From: Prolixibacteraceae bacterium JC049
GTDB taxonomy: Bacteria > Bacteroidota > Bacteroidia > Bacteroidales > Prolixibacteraceae
Direction of reading: 5' to 3'
NCBI GenBank assembly: GCA_023369685.1
Contig: SACZ01000005.1
Span: forward strand, 62,001-126,000
DNA: 64,000 nt
Shown here: positions 63,457 to 64,000 of the stretch, one piece after another
How the letters are laid out: each line of letters starts with the position of its first letter
Numbering within the stretch: position 1 is the first letter of the stretch
Notes under the pieces: model-generated
Seen by the model: only the letters and a program-made list of their open reading frames with translations
Databases searched by the model: none
What the model was told of the DNA's origin: nothing
Translations under genes and position numbers: made by a program

Positions 63457-64000
63457 TTGAATAGTAATTCTTCCACATATTTCGAAACCCAATCTTATTT
63501 GGAGTCTTATAAGAGCTTTGTGCCTGTTTTTATCAATTCCAACTTCGAATGGAAAGATAAACACATCAACATGTTGCTTGAACAAGCATCCATTAAAGTG
63601 GGCGAATTAAATATTCATGCAACTCTGGCAGAAGATCGATCAATACTTATTCACCATTTATTATTACGCGAAGCCATAGCCAGTAACTTAATGGAAGGTA
63701 TTCAGTCGAACTTCTCATCTTATTTTTCTCAACCACCTAATGCAAACGACGAAGCTTATTCCAGCTGGTTAGAGAATTATAATTATATGAATTCAGTTTT
63801 CTGGGGAGTGAATGAACTCAAGCGTTATCCGCTTTCATTACGAATGATTAAGAAAACGCACCAAATTCAATTTGCCAATCAGCCATTTCATCCTGAATGG
63901 GGAGGCAAATTACGCATGGAAATGCCAGTCGATCCTCATGATGACAGTTTCACTCCTCCTGGCAGAAACGAGCTTCGCCGACTAATTAATGACGCGAAAC
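63457..64000 (+). CDS. Fic-family protein, N-terminal part (cut by window end)
   Basis: An open frame of 181 codons running off the window. Reading from a TTG at 63457 gives SFVPVFINSNFEWKDKHINMLLEQASIKVGELN, which matches the start of the Fic N-terminal domain. The first ATG is only at 63571 and would cut this away, so TTG is preferred; the promoter fits it. LLREAIASNLMEGI contains the inhibitory motif S-x-x-x-E-G of self-restrained Fic AMP-transferases. NELKRYPLSLRMIKKTHQ and WGGKLRMEMP...FTPP follow. The catalytic HPFx motif lies beyond the window. Likely target modification: AMP transfer; target unknown. Confidence 0.8.
   Translation, partial: MNSNSSTYFETQSYLESYKSFVPVFINSNFEWKDKHINMLLEQASIKVGELNIHATLAEDRSILIHHLLLREAIASNLMEGIQSNFSSYFSQPPNANDEAYSSWLENYNYMNSVFWGVNELKRYPLSLRMIKKTHQIQFANQPFHPEWGGKLRMEMPVDPHDDSFTPPGRNELRRLINDAK

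Overview
This 64 kb window is a chromosomal stretch of a Bacteroidota bacterium. It is probably a marine, gliding, facultatively anaerobic member of the Bacteroidales/Marinilabiliales group; the lineage is inferred. Supporting signs are type IX secretion genes (porU, porV, gldJ), NamZ and TPM/LemA families typical of the phylum, promoters of the TTTG-N19-TAnnTTTG type, little Shine-Dalgarno signal, low GC, and SusC-independent outer-membrane proteins. The sequence is almost entirely ordinary chromosome: no insertion sequence, prophage or CRISPR array was seen.

Layout: 0-9.4 kb carries housekeeping and stress genes: the miaA tail, a glycosyltransferase, gmhA, a bifunctional ppGpp synthetase/hydrolase, a Fur-family regulator, purA, pncB, a D-serine dehydratase-like enzyme and a 58-aa winged-helix protein. 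At 9.5-13.7 kb are hutU and a LemA/TPM/TPM trio. At 14-20 kb are a zinc-ribbon coiled-coil protein, a Nif3-like protein, a MerR regulator, an M23 peptidase and alaS. At 20-26 kb are a soluble PAS histidine kinase divergent from the CcsB-CcsA cytochrome c assembly fusion, then four identical tRNA-Val genes. At 26-31 kb lies a likely peptidoglycan-sugar scavenging locus: an AmiE-like serine hydrolase carrying a GH3 remnant, NamZ and a sodium symporter. At 31-37 kb are a beta-helix lipoprotein, an EEP-fold hydrolase, CCA-adding enzyme, thioredoxin and murF. At 37-44 kb are gldJ, porU and porV, followed by ispF.

From 44 to 53 kb come a short thioredoxin-fold protein, an isolated hydF, and a three-gene signalling cluster: a membrane hybrid kinase with three receivers, a STAS-like/CheB/CheR fusion, and a REC-REC-kinase. 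From 53 to 62 kb a single eight-gene operon encodes periplasmic nitrate reduction. An NrfC/NrfD/cytochrome c module precedes napA-napG-napH-napB-napD; there is no napC. The CcsBA fusion at 22 kb would supply haem attachment for its cytochromes. The window closes with a FadL-family porin and the 5' part of a Fic-family gene.

The observations I consider most worth testing are the unusual nap operon with two candidate quinol dehydrogenase modules and a lipid-anchored NapB; the kinase/CheBR/kinase cluster lacking any chemoreceptor; hydF without hydE, hydG or a hydrogenase; a terminator-like hairpin inside the purA leader; two perfect inverted repeats in divergent intergenic regions; and a GC-rich hairpin-repeat island at 13.8-14.0 kb. 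I did not find anything I would call a clearly new biological system; the nap and CheBR clusters come closest.
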